Shown here: positions 9,866 through 19,095 of the stretch, piece after piece
Layout: the number at the start of each line of letters is the position of its first letter
How positions within the stretch are numbered: position 1 is the stretch's first letter
Assembly (NCBI RefSeq): GCF_021389975.1
Contig: NZ_CP089981.1
Location: forward strand, 5,109,501 to 5,173,500
From: Fulvivirga ulvae
GTDB taxonomy: Bacteria; Bacteroidota; Bacteroidia; Cytophagales; Cyclobacteriaceae
Reading direction: 5' to 3'
Length of the DNA stretch: 64,000 nucleotides
Notes under the pieces: generated by a model
What the model saw: only the letters and a program-made list of their open reading frames with translations
Told to the model about the DNA's origin: nothing
Databases searched by the model: none
Made by a program: the position numbers and the translations under genes

Positions 9866-10660
9866 ATGAAACAGTACTTAGACTTAATGCAGGATATCCT
9901 TGACAATGGAAATGAAAAAGGTGATCGTACAGGTACAGGTACTGTCAGTGTATTTGGTCGTCAGCTTAGGTTCGACCTTTCCGAAGGCTTCCCATTGCTG
10001 ACTACAAAAAAACTCCATATACGATCTATTATTCACGAATTGCTTTGGTTTCTCAGCGGAGATACCAATATTAAATACCTGAAAGATAATGGTGTTTCCA
10101 TCTGGGATGAGTGGGCGGATGAAAATGGCGACCTGGGGCCGGTTTACGGGCACCAATGGAGAAGCTGGCCAACACCCGGCGGAGGAACCGTTGACCAGAT
10201 ATCGCAGGTAATTGATTCTATAAAGAACAACCCAAACTCCAGAAGGCATATAGTAAGTGCGTGGAATCCTGCCGAAGTAGATGAAATGGCTCTGCCTCCA
10301 TGTCACGCCCTGTTCCAGTTCTATGTAGCAAAAGGCAAATTGTCATGCCAGCTTTATCAGCGAAGTGCTGATTACTTTTTGGGAGTTCCTTTTAATATTG
10401 CTTCTTATGCCTTGCTCGTTTATATGTTTGCCCAGCAGTGCGATCTGGAAGTTGGCGATTTTGTCTGGACGGGTGGTGATGTACACCTTTATTCCAACCA
10501 TATGGAGCAGGTCAGGACGCAATTGAACAGAGAACCGAGAAGTCTGCCAACGTTGCGCATCAATAGAAAACCTGACTCAATATTTGACTATAAATATGAG
10601 GATTTTGAAATTCTGAACTATGATCCTCACCCTGGTATCAAAGCACCGGTTGCAGTTTAA
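9866..10660 (+). CDS. thyA: thymidylate synthase
   Basis: Makes dTMP from dUMP with methylene-tetrahydrofolate. The 264-residue version starting at ATG 9866 matches the E. coli-type length; an in-frame start 27 bases upstream adds a non-conserved MCPTPKQKI stretch and was rejected. Catalytic C146 lies in LPPCHALFQFYV; also visible are the phosphate-binding QRSADYFLGVPFNIASYA and the folate/dUMP site GDVHLYSNHMEQ. The C-terminal PVAV is the usual closing tail. No dihydrofolate reductase gene follows; the next gene converges from the other strand 3 bases away. Confidence 0.97.
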   Translation: MKQYLDLMQDILDNGNEKGDRTGTGTVSVFGRQLRFDLSEGFPLLTTKKLHIRSIIHELLWFLSGDTNIKYLKDNGVSIWDEWADENGDLGPVYGHQWRSWPTPGGGTVDQISQVIDSIKNNPNSRRHIVSAWNPAEVDEMALPPCHALFQFYVAKGKLSCQLYQRSADYFLGVPFNIASYALLVYMFAQQCDLEVGDFVWTGGDVHLYSNHMEQVRTQLNREPRSLPTLRINRKPDSIFDYKYEDFEILNYDPHPGIKAPVAV

Positions 10661-10663
10661 TAT

Positions 10664-11605
10664 TCAATCCAGTTTTACTCTGTAGAGCTCCGGATTCTTT
10701 AATAATTTCGGGTTTGTGATTACTTTTTCATTATTCAAAGTAGTCACATAACTATTTGCAATGAAGTAAAGCCAGCCGTTTTTTATAGCACCTGTAGTGG
10801 GTTGATAAAATGCGGGGTGTCCGCACGTTAGCGTTTTAATATTTACAACCTCAGTATAAGCACTATCAAAGGTAAACTGATTGATGGCTTCCGGTTTCAT
10901 TATACTTTGAAAACCGATAAGAGCATCGCCATAAGTGTATAATCCGTCAATAGCTATAATATAATAATCGGGGTGAGTGAGCTGGGTGACCTGCTTTGTA
11001 GGGATATCAATTTTTTGCAGTCCTCCGGAAGTTGCTAATACCAGGCTGCCACCGTCAGGGGTCAGGGTGATGCCGTTTGGATAAACAAAGGTGCCTGGCG
11101 GGATAAACACTTCCAGCCGGTCGTTTGACGAAGAAATCTTATAAACAGCTCCACCCTGTGAATCCGAAATATAGATATCATTCCCGTCAAATATCAAATC
11201 GTTAAGCAGATGCCCGCGATCGGGTGTCAAATATCGTTTGATCCGCTTTCCTGTCTTTAGGTCGTATACAAACAAACCGGAATATCCTGTACTGTCATGC
11301 TTTTCACTCAAAGGGCCTCTGCAGCTCCATAGCTTGCCATCTTTTACCTTCATACCCAGGTAGCTCCAGTCGCCATCTGTATTAGCAGGGATAAAGTCAG
11401 AAACTTTCCCCTGCCTATCCATCATAATTACCTTATTCTTATAAAGACTACCTATATAAAAAGCGTCAGATTGGGGATCATGGGCAATTCCTTCAGGTAT
11501 AAGATCAGACTCTGGTATTTCTGATACCTTTTCAAGGGTGTTGAATTTTTGAGCCTTGGAAAGAACCGGCAGAGACAGGAAAATCAGGATAACAGCGTAT
11601 TTCAT
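10664..11605 (-). CDS. secreted SMP-30/gluconolactonase-like beta-propeller protein
   Basis: A 313-residue exported protein. The start at 11605 (MKYAVILIFLSLPVLSKA) gives a clean signal peptide cut near residue 18; the upstream in-frame ATG at 11632 adds only MTPNPNLLQ. The mature protein is a repeated beta-propeller with motifs of SMP-30/NHL-type sugar lactonases: GIAHDPQSDAFYIGSL, LNDLIFDGNDIYISDS, YPNGITLTPDGGSLVLAT. Lactonase or hydrolase activity is possible, but the metal-binding residues were not traced with certainty. It converges on thyA. Confidence 0.72.
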   Translation of the reverse strand: MKYAVILIFLSLPVLSKAQKFNTLEKVSEIPESDLIPEGIAHDPQSDAFYIGSLYKNKVIMMDRQGKVSDFIPANTDGDWSYLGMKVKDGKLWSCRGPLSEKHDSTGYSGLFVYDLKTGKRIKRYLTPDRGHLLNDLIFDGNDIYISDSQGGAVYKISSSNDRLEVFIPPGTFVYPNGITLTPDGGSLVLATSGGLQKIDIPTKQVTQLTHPDYYIIAIDGLYTYGDALIGFQSIMKPEAINQFTFDSAYTEVVNIKTLTCGHPAFYQPTTGAIKNGWLYFIANSYVTTLNNEKVITNPKLLKNPELYRVKLD

Positions 11606-11749
11606 TTGCAGAAGGTTAGGGTTTGGGGTCATATATAGAGGATCAGGCCAAGAACCAGATTCTCACTTAATGCTTTTACTCAATACGAGAGGTAAAAGAT
11701 TCACAAACCGGCCAAAGTGCACTGACAAGTTGTGAAATTTAAAGTTAAC

Positions 11750-12553
11750 TCAAGTTAATTTTTTTATTATATATTCTGATTTACAGTAAGTTATGTTATT
11801 TAGCTGTGCTATGGGACTTAACCCGCTACTATTACACACAAATACTCCATCAGCATTTAAAAGAGCTTCCTTGCCCTCTTCAACCTCATGAAATTCTATT
11901 TTTTGAGTTCCGAGAGTTTTTAAAATGTGTCGTCGTTGTACCCCGGCTATACACCCTGTTGTCAGCGCCGGAGTATAATAAATATCATCCTTGGACCAAA
12001 ATATGTTGGATGATGTGCTTTCAGTAATATGGCCGTGTACATTAAGAAGAATGAGCTCATCAAGTTTTCGGCTATCCCTTTCCTGAGAGGCCATGATATA
12101 AGGCAGAGCACTGATGGTTTTGAATCTTGAGAGCTTCCAGTAGTGGAGGATAACGTCTTCCGAAAAGCCTGCGCGCTGTTTGGTTACAGGAGTTGATGCC
12201 GGCCTTAACATAAGCAAAGTATTGACTCCTGTATCCGTACTGGTATATGCTTTTTGGTAGTCATTTCTGCGCCATACAATCAGTTTCGCAGTGGCATTTT
12301 TCCCAAAGTGGTTATGAAAAAGCAACTCCGCTATTTGTGACTGTAAGGATTCTTCAGTAATATACTTTGGAATATTAAAGCGCAAAGCCCCGGCACCTTC
12401 TAAAAGGCGCTCCATATGATAGTTTAAAAGTTGTGCCTTGCCGTTTTCAATCCTGATAGTTTCAAAAAGTCCATCGCCAAACTGAAGAGCCCGGTCGTTG
12501 ATGGCACATGAAAATGCCTTGGTGATGTAATTATTGTTAAATATTGCAGCCAT
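11750..12553 (-). CDS. class IV aminotransferase / aminodeoxychorismate lyase-like
   Basis: A 267-residue fold-type IV PLP enzyme. Landmarks are FGDGLFETIRIENGKAQLL at the N terminus, the candidate PLP lysine in RRNDYQKAY, and the cofactor-binding E in GHITESTSSNIFW followed by TTGCIAGVQRRHIL. This pattern fits 4-amino-4-deoxychorismate lyase (PabC), the folate branch, but D-amino-acid and branched-chain aminotransferases share it. Proximity to thyA is consistent with folate use but proves nothing. It is divergent from the serine dehydratase gene across 165 bases. Confidence 0.75.
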   Translation of the reverse strand: MAAIFNNNYITKAFSCAINDRALQFGDGLFETIRIENGKAQLLNYHMERLLEGAGALRFNIPKYITEESLQSQIAELLFHNHFGKNATAKLIVWRRNDYQKAYTSTDTGVNTLLMLRPASTPVTKQRAGFSEDVILHYWKLSRFKTISALPYIMASQERDSRKLDELILLNVHGHITESTSSNIFWSKDDIYYTPALTTGCIAGVQRRHILKTLGTQKIEFHEVEEGKEALLNADGVFVCNSSGLSPIAQLNNITYCKSEYIIKKLT

Positions 12554-12718
12554 AAAATGGAAAAACGATAAATAGATATGATCTTTGATCGTTTGGCATT
12601 ACCTAAAATACTTTATCACCCAATTTGGGGTTTCAAATGGGTTATTAACCATTCATAATTTTCAGGTGATGCAGCAGTAAAATTATCATTAATATTGAAA
12701 CTATAACAATTTAGTGCC

Positions 12719-13396
12719 ATGGCGGAGAAAAGTAGTGTATTTGATATGATAGGACCCGTTATGATAGGACCGTCAAGCTCGCATACAGCAGGGGTAGTAC
12801 GTATAGCGCGTGCTGCTATCAGAGTGCTGGGAGGCAAACCGGAAAAAGCGGTTATTACATTTTATAATTCCTTTGCCCGCACCTATGAAGGGCACGGAAG
12901 TGACAAAGCAATAATAGCCGGTCTTCTGGATTATAAAACAGATGATGAAAGGATCAGGAATTCTTTTGATTTTGCTGAAAAGGCCGGTCTGGAGTACACT
13001 TTTAAGTCTGTAGGCAACGCCTCGGTTTACCACCCTAATACCATAAAACTGAACCTCGAAAAAGATGGCCGGAAGATAGAAGTAATAGGTGAAAGCAAAG
13101 GAGGGGGAGTGATCAATATCGCCGAAATTGATGGATTTAATGCCAATTTCTCTGCGAACTTACATACCCTGATACTCAAAGCCGATGATGTAAAAGGCAG
13201 TATTGCCTATATAGCCAATATTTTATCTCACGACGACTGTAACATTGCCACCATGTCGGTGTCTCGTAAAGGAAAGCATGACATAGCGTGCCAGGTAATT
13301 GAAATGGACAGTGGTTTAAAGCCAATTACATTAGAATATATAAAAAGCCTCAGCTGGATCAAAGAAGTAATATATATCCCCGATATCGATTTATAA
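12719..13396 (+). CDS. sdaAB: L-serine dehydratase, iron-sulfur-dependent, beta subunit
   Basis: Beta subunit of the two-chain L-serine ammonia-lyase (serine to pyruvate and ammonia). The 225-residue length and the N-terminal motif FDMIGPVMIGPSSSHTAGVVRIA are diagnostic; the C terminus (about 150-225) is an ACT-like regulatory domain (HTLILKADDVKGSIAYIANIL). The alpha subunit that carries the 4Fe-4S cluster is not in this window, so it must be elsewhere or the protein acts alone. TolC starts 2 bases after its stop, an unexpected operon partner. Confidence 0.88.
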   Translation: MAEKSSVFDMIGPVMIGPSSSHTAGVVRIARAAIRVLGGKPEKAVITFYNSFARTYEGHGSDKAIIAGLLDYKTDDERIRNSFDFAEKAGLEYTFKSVGNASVYHPNTIKLNLEKDGRKIEVIGESKGGGVINIAEIDGFNANFSANLHTLILKADDVKGSIAYIANILSHDDCNIATMSVSRKGKHDIACQVIEMDSGLKPITLEYIKSLSWIKEVIYIPDIDL

Positions 13397-13398
13397 AT

Positions 13399-14880
13399 AT
13401 GATGAAAAGGAAAGCGGTCAAAGTATTAATTGTCTCTTTATTATGTTCGTTTGGCGCCTTTGCTCAGGATAAGAGCGAATGGACGCTGCAGGAATGTATA
13501 GACTACGCGCTGGAAAATAACCTGGATGTGAAAAGAAGTGTGCTGAATGTGGAAAGTCAGGATATTAACTACAGCCAGGCCAGGTTGTCAAGGTTGCCCG
13601 ATGCCAATGCCAATGGCTCCTACAGTTATAGCTGGGGTAGGTCTATTGACCCGACGACTAACTTATTCGTTGACAATCAGAGAATAGCATCTGCCAACGG
13701 AAGCCTGACCAGTAGTGTTGTGTTGTTCAATGGCATGAGGATTAATAACTCCATAAAGCAGAACAGGCTGTCCTATGAGTCGAGCCAGATGGATCTTGCT
13801 GCGTCTAAGAACAGTGTGATACTGAATGTAATTACCTTTTACACCAATGTTCTTTTTGCTCGCGAGCTACTGGAAAATGCCCGTACACAGTTAAGCAGCA
13901 CCGAGCAGCAAGTGGAGCTGACTCAAAAGCAGGTGGATGTAGGTGCCTTGCCTAAGGCTAACCTGCTGGACTTACAGGCCCAAAAGGCCACTAATGAGCT
14001 CAATGTGGTAAACAGGGAAAACGACTACCTGATGGCCAAAATTCAGTTGAAACAGGTGCTTCAGCTTCCTCCGGAAAGCGATATTGATATTGTGGTGCCT
14101 GAGCTGGATGTGGAGGCTGAGCCGGTAATGGAGCTTTCAGCTATTGAAATATACAATATTGCACTTGGTGCAATGCCTGAAGTTAAGAGTGCAGAGCTAA
14201 ATACCGAAAGTACTGATATAGGCGTAGATGTAGCCAGGGGAAACCTTTACCCTACATTATCACTACAAGGCGGCTTTACCACCAGGTACTCTGATGCGTC
14301 GCAGATACCTACAGCTACAGAGCCGGTGTTTATCAACAACCCTACAAATCCTAACGGCAATCAGGTTCAGTTATACCAGTCAGTTACTTTTTCAAATGGC
14401 ACTGACTTGCAGACTGTCAATGTACCGGCTTCATCGCCAACCGGATATGAAACCATTGATTTTGACACGCAGATCAATGATAACCTCAGCAAGTATGTGA
14501 GCCTTGGTGTTTCCATCCCCATTTTCAATGGCTTTTCGGCCAGGGCGGGCATCCAGAGGGCGAAGATCACGCACCAGCAGGCCGAGATCAACGAAAAGGA
14601 TGTGAAGTACCAGCTTTGGAGAACCATAGAGCAGTCTTACAATGATGTAACAGCAGCTATCAAATCTTATAATGCTTCAACAACTCAGGTGCAGGCCAGG
14701 GAAGAATCATTCAGGGTAATGAAGCAGCGATACGACATAGGCGCAGTTAATTTTACAGACTATCAAATAGCAGAAAACGATTTGTTTCAGGCCAAATCAG
14801 ATCTTTTGAGAGCTAAATACGACTATATATTCAAACTAAAAGTATTAGATTTTTATCAAGGTAAACCTTTAGATTTTTAA
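13399..14880 (+). CDS. TolC-family outer-membrane efflux protein
   Basis: A 493-residue outer-membrane channel subunit. Residues 1-22 are a signal peptide (LIVSLLCSFGAFAQ). The TolC double repeat is clear: WTLQECIDYALENNLDVKRS opens the first half and a second helical block starts near IEIYNIALGAMPEVKSAELN; the final coiled region has the typical RYDIGAVNFTDYQIAENDLFQAKSDL. A strand insert at about 300-350 is normal for Bacteroidota versions. It is 4 bases upstream of the adaptor gene and so forms a trans-envelope export pair with it. Confidence 0.92.
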   Translation: MMKRKAVKVLIVSLLCSFGAFAQDKSEWTLQECIDYALENNLDVKRSVLNVESQDINYSQARLSRLPDANANGSYSYSWGRSIDPTTNLFVDNQRIASANGSLTSSVVLFNGMRINNSIKQNRLSYESSQMDLAASKNSVILNVITFYTNVLFARELLENARTQLSSTEQQVELTQKQVDVGALPKANLLDLQAQKATNELNVVNRENDYLMAKIQLKQVLQLPPESDIDIVVPELDVEAEPVMELSAIEIYNIALGAMPEVKSAELNTESTDIGVDVARGNLYPTLSLQGGFTTRYSDASQIPTATEPVFINNPTNPNGNQVQLYQSVTFSNGTDLQTVNVPASSPTGYETIDFDTQINDNLSKYVSLGVSIPIFNGFSARAGIQRAKITHQQAEINEKDVKYQLWRTIEQSYNDVTAAIKSYNASTTQVQAREESFRVMKQRYDIGAVNFTDYQIAENDLFQAKSDLLRAKYDYIFKLKVLDFYQGKPLDF

Positions 14881-14884
14881 ACTG

Positions 14885-16267
14885 ATGGCAAAAAAAAGAA
14901 GATCCAATAAATGGTTATACTGGTTGATCGGTGCATTCGGCGTGCTGGTGGTAATACTTATCGTCGGTAAGTCTGCCGGCTGGATTGGTAAGCCCAATGA
15001 AATAGAGGTGGAAATAGCCGAAGCCAAACAACTGTCAATTACTGAAAAAGTCAGCGCTTCCGGTATGGTACAGCCGGTAGTAGAAGTAAAGCTAAGCCCG
15101 GAAGTATCCGGTGAGCTGATAGAATTAAACGTTGAAGAGGGAGATTCTGTACAGGCTGATCAGATTCTGGCGAAGGTAAGACCGGATAATTTTGTGGCGG
15201 TGGTGGAGCAGTCCAGGGCATCACTTAATCAGCAGAAGGCAAACCTGGCATCTGCAGAAGCATCTCTTGAAAGAGCTAAAGCTACTTTTGTACGTGCAGA
15301 ACAGGAGTATAAGAGGCAGGAAAAACTGTTTAAGCAAACTGTTATATCCGATGCGGAATGGGAGCAGGCACAGCAAAATTTTGCAGTAGCCAAAAACGAT
15401 CTGAAGTCTGCAGAGAAATCAGTAGAAGCTGCAAAATACATAGTACGATCAAGTGGAGCGTCCCTTGATCAGGCTCAGGAAAATTTACGAAGGACTACTG
15501 TTACTTCGCCAATGGGAGGTATAGTATCCAAACTCAATGTAGAAAAAGGGGAGACCGTACTGGGAACCCAGCAGTTTCAGGGTACAGAAATCATGCGTAT
15601 TGCTGACCTCAATAAAATGGAAGTACGCGTAGATGTTAATGAAAATGATATTATAAGGGTTTCGCTCGGCGATACCGCTGTTATTGATGTAGATGCCTAC
15701 AGCCACCTCGATAAAGAGTTTACAGGAGTGGTTACGGCTATAGCCAATACGGCCAACGATAAAGCGTCTGCAGATGCGGTTACAGAATTTGAAGTTCGTA
15801 TTAAAATATTGAACTCATCATATCGGGATTTGATAGAAGAGGGTAGCAGGTACCCGTTTCGTCCGGGTATGACTGCCAGCGTGGATATAATAACAAAAAG
15901 AAAGGAAAAGGCACTTGCCGTACCACTTTCTGCCGTTACTACACGAGACCCGGATAAGAAAAAATTAGGAGCAAAAGAGGAAGACGAAAAAGTAGCAAAG
16001 GCTGATGAGAAGAACACGGGAGCTAAAGAAAGTATCAAGGAAGTGGTGTTTGTTAATGAAGGCGGCACAGCAGTGTTGAGAGAAGTTAAGACTGGCATAA
16101 GCGATTACGAAAACATTGAAATACTGGAGGGTGTAAAAGAAGGCGAGAAAGTAATATCAGGGCCTTTCCTGGCGGTATCTAAACGGCTTGAAGATGGTGA
16201 TAAAGTAAAGACTGAAGAGAAAAACAGCGATGACAAAGCCGAGGATAAAAAATTGGCGGAAGAATAA
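14885..16267 (+). CDS. periplasmic adaptor (MacA/HlyD-like membrane fusion protein)
   Basis: A 460-residue adaptor joining an inner-membrane pump to TolC. One N-terminal TM helix (about 10-27), a lipoyl half-motif (VKLSPEVSGELIELNVEEGDSVQ), a coiled-coil hairpin (about 105-200), the second lipoyl half (SPMGGIVSKLNVEKGETV), then beta-barrel and membrane-proximal domains. A charged, Lys/Glu-rich insert (about 355-385) and tail (435-460) are unusual but low-complexity. The expected MacB-type ABC ATPase/permease does not follow: the transcript seems to end at a hairpin (16293-16320), and the accessory region starts there. Confidence 0.9.
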   Translation: MAKKRRSNKWLYWLIGAFGVLVVILIVGKSAGWIGKPNEIEVEIAEAKQLSITEKVSASGMVQPVVEVKLSPEVSGELIELNVEEGDSVQADQILAKVRPDNFVAVVEQSRASLNQQKANLASAEASLERAKATFVRAEQEYKRQEKLFKQTVISDAEWEQAQQNFAVAKNDLKSAEKSVEAAKYIVRSSGASLDQAQENLRRTTVTSPMGGIVSKLNVEKGETVLGTQQFQGTEIMRIADLNKMEVRVDVNENDIIRVSLGDTAVIDVDAYSHLDKEFTGVVTAIANTANDKASADAVTEFEVRIKILNSSYRDLIEEGSRYPFRPGMTASVDIITKRKEKALAVPLSAVTTRDPDKKKLGAKEEDEKVAKADEKNTGAKESIKEVVFVNEGGTAVLREVKTGISDYENIEILEGVKEGEKVISGPFLAVSKRLEDGDKVKTEEKNSDDKAEDKKLAEE

Positions 16268-16292
16268 TAATTCCGATAAGTTTATCAAAAGG

Positions 16293-16320
16293 AAAGCTGC
16301 ACGTAAGTGCAACTTTTTTT
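16293..16320 (+). terminator. rho-independent terminator after the adaptor gene
   Basis: AAAG-C-TGCAC, loop GTAA, GTGCA-A-CTTT: a 9-bp stem with one C/A mismatch, followed by a run of T. It lies 26 bases after the stop of the MacA-like gene. Confidence 0.75.
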
Positions 16321-16373
16321 GTGCCTGTTCTCAATCCTGCTGTGTTCACCTCATCACCTCCCAACACCCCACA

Positions 16374-16470
16374 GTCCTACTGCCGATAGGAAGGGTCTAC
16401 CTAAGCAGGTTATTACATACCACTGAGCCGGTAAGGAACCGAGTTAGATACTTCGCTAGCTTAGTATGAT
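16374..16470. repeat. solo copy of the 99-bp palindromic repeat
   Basis: A diverged single copy of the element that forms the array at 41930-43018. Shared blocks are AGGAAGGGTCTACCTAAG on the left and GAGTTAGATACTTCGC then TTAGTATGAT on the right; the ends are imperfect inverted repeats of each other. It sits between the adaptor terminator and the convergent hypothetical gene, at the left edge of the accessory region. Confidence 0.8.
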
Positions 16471-16535
16471 CGAGGTGGAAAGCAAGAAAACTTGTCGGGT
16501 GTCTAAGTGCTGATGTACACTGTGCAAGCCAGTAT

Positions 16536-17180
16536 TCAGGAAATCACCTCAAAACCTTGAGGAGGCTGTATATAATCAAACAAGAAGCTGTATAAGGAAT
16601 AACATGGTTTTAAATCTTCCGGATCTTCACCATGAGGCAATCCACCATATATATTAGTATTCAACAGCAGATCATGGTTGATAAATGAGTAGTTGGGATA
16701 ATGATAGTTCACCCTGACGTTTACTTCCTCCAGCCACTTTGTTTCATTATCCGACATATTCCGCTGTCCATACCATAGCAGTTTTACAGGGGCCACACCA
16801 GCCTCATTATTATACCTGCCAAAAGTGGCCCTTTCTTCAATAAAAGCCGTGTAGTAATTGGTCAACAGTGATAAAGTAACCCGAAGAGTTCGGGTGATAC
16901 TTACTTCAGCCTCGGTTTTTGAAAGTTCAATTCGAGCAACCAGATTAGGAAACTGAAGATAGCTATCATCGTAGACCACGAATTTGCCATTGCTTTGAAG
17001 TTCATTAATTAGAGACCCCCAGGTATCATCTTCAATATAGTCTATTAAGTTATTGATTTTGTTTTCGAGAACACCTAACAAACGATTGTAGCCCGGGTAT
17101 TCATGGTTAAGGAGAGGGCACCCAATAGCATAATACTTGTGTACTTCTTGTAAGAGATCAAGTTTAGTTTTCAGTTCCAT
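16536..17180 (-). CDS. hypothetical protein, last gene of a three-gene exported-protein operon
   Basis: A 214-residue soluble protein without signal peptide, not recognised. It is acidic to neutral, mixed helix and strand, with aromatic-rich segments (LLTNYYTAFIEERATFGRYN, VNYHYPNYSFINHD). Its ATG overlaps the TAA of the LRR gene by one base (TAATG), so translation is probably coupled. Being the only cytoplasmic member of an operon of exported proteins, it could be a partner or protective protein, but nothing in the sequence shows this. Confidence 0.6.
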   Translation of the reverse strand: MELKTKLDLLQEVHKYYAIGCPLLNHEYPGYNRLLGVLENKINNLIDYIEDDTWGSLINELQSNGKFVVYDDSYLQFPNLVARIELSKTEAEVSITRTLRVTLSLLTNYYTAFIEERATFGRYNNEAGVAPVKLLWYGQRNMSDNETKWLEEVNVRVNYHYPNYSFINHDLLLNTNIYGGLPHGEDPEDLKPCYSLYSFLFDYIQPPQGFEVIS

Positions 17181-17764
17181 TATTCCGTTTTGCTATAGAA
17201 TTTCTCAAGATACTGTTTTTTGGAAAAAAAGATTTTTAATGAGGGGGTAAGACTCTTTAGTTTTAAGATATCACCCTCTGTAAACTTGCAGCCATAGATA
17301 TACAATTCTTCTAAACCCTGCATTTTTAAAATAGTATAAATTTCGTTTTTGATATCAATAGGATTAAAACTTATATCTAAAGCCGTTAATTCTTTTAGGC
17401 TTTCTATATCCTTCGGAAGATGTTTCAGCCCGAGGGCCGAAACATTTAATCCTTGTAAAGAAGGGATATTGGTTAAAGGATATGGTAATTCCTTTAAGTG
17501 AAATTGCAATGTGTAATTTGGATAGTTATCCTCAAAAGCATCCCTGTCTGAGTTTGCAGGAAAAATTATCCAGCTTGAGAGGTTGTTATCAATCACAAAA
17601 ATCATGGCTTTTGCTTCCGAGGTCGATACTTGTTCATTTATGATATGGTAATAAGAAAGTGAGTCTTTCGAATCTAAATGAATAGTTAAAGTATCTAAAC
17701 TTTGACCCACTGAAGAAGAAAGGACATAAAAATTAATAAGAATGAGTGAAAAGAATTTATACAT
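17180..17764 (-). CDS. exported leucine-rich-repeat protein
   Basis: A 194-residue protein from ATG 17764. Residues 1-20 form a signal peptide (MYKFFSLILINFYVLSSSVG). Residues about 95-175 hold several leucine-rich repeats, for example LPYPLTNIPSLQGLNVSALG, LKHLPKDIESLKELTALDIS and KMQGLEELYIYGC. An in-frame ATG at 17821 would add 19 non-signal residues and overlap the upstream gene, so the later start is preferred. It starts 11 bases after the lipoprotein gene and overlaps the next gene by one base. LRRs mediate protein contact; the partner is unknown. Confidence 0.7.
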   Translation of the reverse strand: MYKFFSLILINFYVLSSSVGQSLDTLTIHLDSKDSLSYYHIINEQVSTSEAKAMIFVIDNNLSSWIIFPANSDRDAFEDNYPNYTLQFHLKELPYPLTNIPSLQGLNVSALGLKHLPKDIESLKELTALDISFNPIDIKNEIYTILKMQGLEELYIYGCKFTEGDILKLKSLTPSLKIFFSKKQYLEKFYSKTE

Positions 17765-17775
17765 AAATGATTGTG

Positions 17776-18921
17776 TTAACAACTGTAATCTGCTGTAGTG
17801 TTGGGTATCGACCCAGAGCATGGACCCGATGAAATCATTCCAGCATACGCACTTAACTTCGTTGAAATTAATGATTTTAATTTAATTCTTATTGAACTTG
17901 AATAGGGAGCTAAGTTACCTGAGTTTAATAATGGGCCTATCTCATCCCGGGATTGGTTGATGATGGTTGTGAGTATTTGCGAAGCGGTATATTGACTTGT
18001 GGCATATGCTATTGGTATGGATACACAAATAGTTCCTAGCTCTGCATTAACGACTTTATTAAGTTGATGATTCACGGCAGTTAGGCCTACTCCGGTGATT
18101 TGAGCTGTATAACTATTGCCTACTTTTATAGATTTTATGTTATCGCAAAGTCTCCCTACGGTTTGGTTGTTTGAGAGAGCTTTCCATTGCTGAGAGCTAG
18201 TTGGAGGGTTGCCACCGTTAATATTTCTGGCCCAATACTTACGCTGAATGGGGTCCCAATCATAGTCCTCACAAGGGATATGAATGAATTCAGTGGTAGA
18301 TCCTTTATATTTTGTATCCAAAAATAACCAACCCGATGATGTTAACTGGTACCAATCTTCATAATGGTGGGTGGTAACTATGTGACCTCCACAATCGGGG
18401 GCGCGAGAGGTAGATAGCTTCTTTAAATCTTCTTCTAGAACATGCTTGTATAAGTCTCCATTTAAGTATGTTTCAGAAGCAACCTGCTTACCTTGAAGAT
18501 CATAGTATTGTAAAACACCATGAAACTCAGACAAATCTTTTAATCCCTTCCAGGTTGGTGGATCTGACTTAAAAAAAAGTACTTTAACAATATAACCAGG
18601 TGTGATAAAGGTACCATTTTGAATACCAACAAGCATATACTTCTCCATTGCAGTAAACGGCCCATTGTCTTCCTTTTTTGATTTGGGCAGAGATATTTGG
18701 AAAGCAATACCAGAGCCGAAGTATGAGGAAAATTTTTCGTAACTGGTCCAATCAACATTTAAATCTTCAGCAGGAAAGCTGATTGATGGCTCAAATTTAT
18801 CTGTAAAATCTCGCTGAAAACTTTTAAGTTTTTCCTGTTCAGTAGTAAACTCATCAAATTGGTGACAACTGAATGAAATAATTGCCAAAAATAGGCAAAG
18901 GAGGTAGTTGATAGATTTCAT
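17776..18921 (-). CDS. hypothetical lipoprotein, first gene of a three-gene operon
   Basis: A 381-residue protein starting at 18921, where MKSINYLLCLFLAIISFSC is a lipoprotein signal with lipobox ISFSC; the ATG 78 bases upstream gives a poor signal and was rejected. The mature protein has seven or so Cys in its C-terminal half (CGGH, PCED, RLCDN, GTICVS, GPCSG, final YSC), which suggests disulfides outside the cytoplasm. A central HIVTTHHYEDWYQL and EFIHIPCEDYDWDP are His/Asp/Cys-rich and might bind metal. No family recognised. It leads an operon with the LRR gene and the 214-residue gene. Confidence 0.65.
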   Translation of the reverse strand: MKSINYLLCLFLAIISFSCHQFDEFTTEQEKLKSFQRDFTDKFEPSISFPAEDLNVDWTSYEKFSSYFGSGIAFQISLPKSKKEDNGPFTAMEKYMLVGIQNGTFITPGYIVKVLFFKSDPPTWKGLKDLSEFHGVLQYYDLQGKQVASETYLNGDLYKHVLEEDLKKLSTSRAPDCGGHIVTTHHYEDWYQLTSSGWLFLDTKYKGSTTEFIHIPCEDYDWDPIQRKYWARNINGGNPPTSSQQWKALSNNQTVGRLCDNIKSIKVGNSYTAQITGVGLTAVNHQLNKVVNAELGTICVSIPIAYATSQYTASQILTTIINQSRDEIGPLLNSGNLAPYSSSIRIKLKSLISTKLSAYAGMISSGPCSGSIPNTTADYSC

Positions 18922-19095
18922 AATAAAAGTATTGGTTGGTTTAAACTTTAAAATTAAGAGTTGTAGGAAGGGTTGGAATACCCAAACAAATTTCCACAAG
19001 TCAGAAGACTTGAATTCATTATAGCTCCACCAAATCTCCGCTAAGCTAAAGACTTGAACCAGGGTAGACTACAGAGCTGTTTCGCCACCTTGCTT

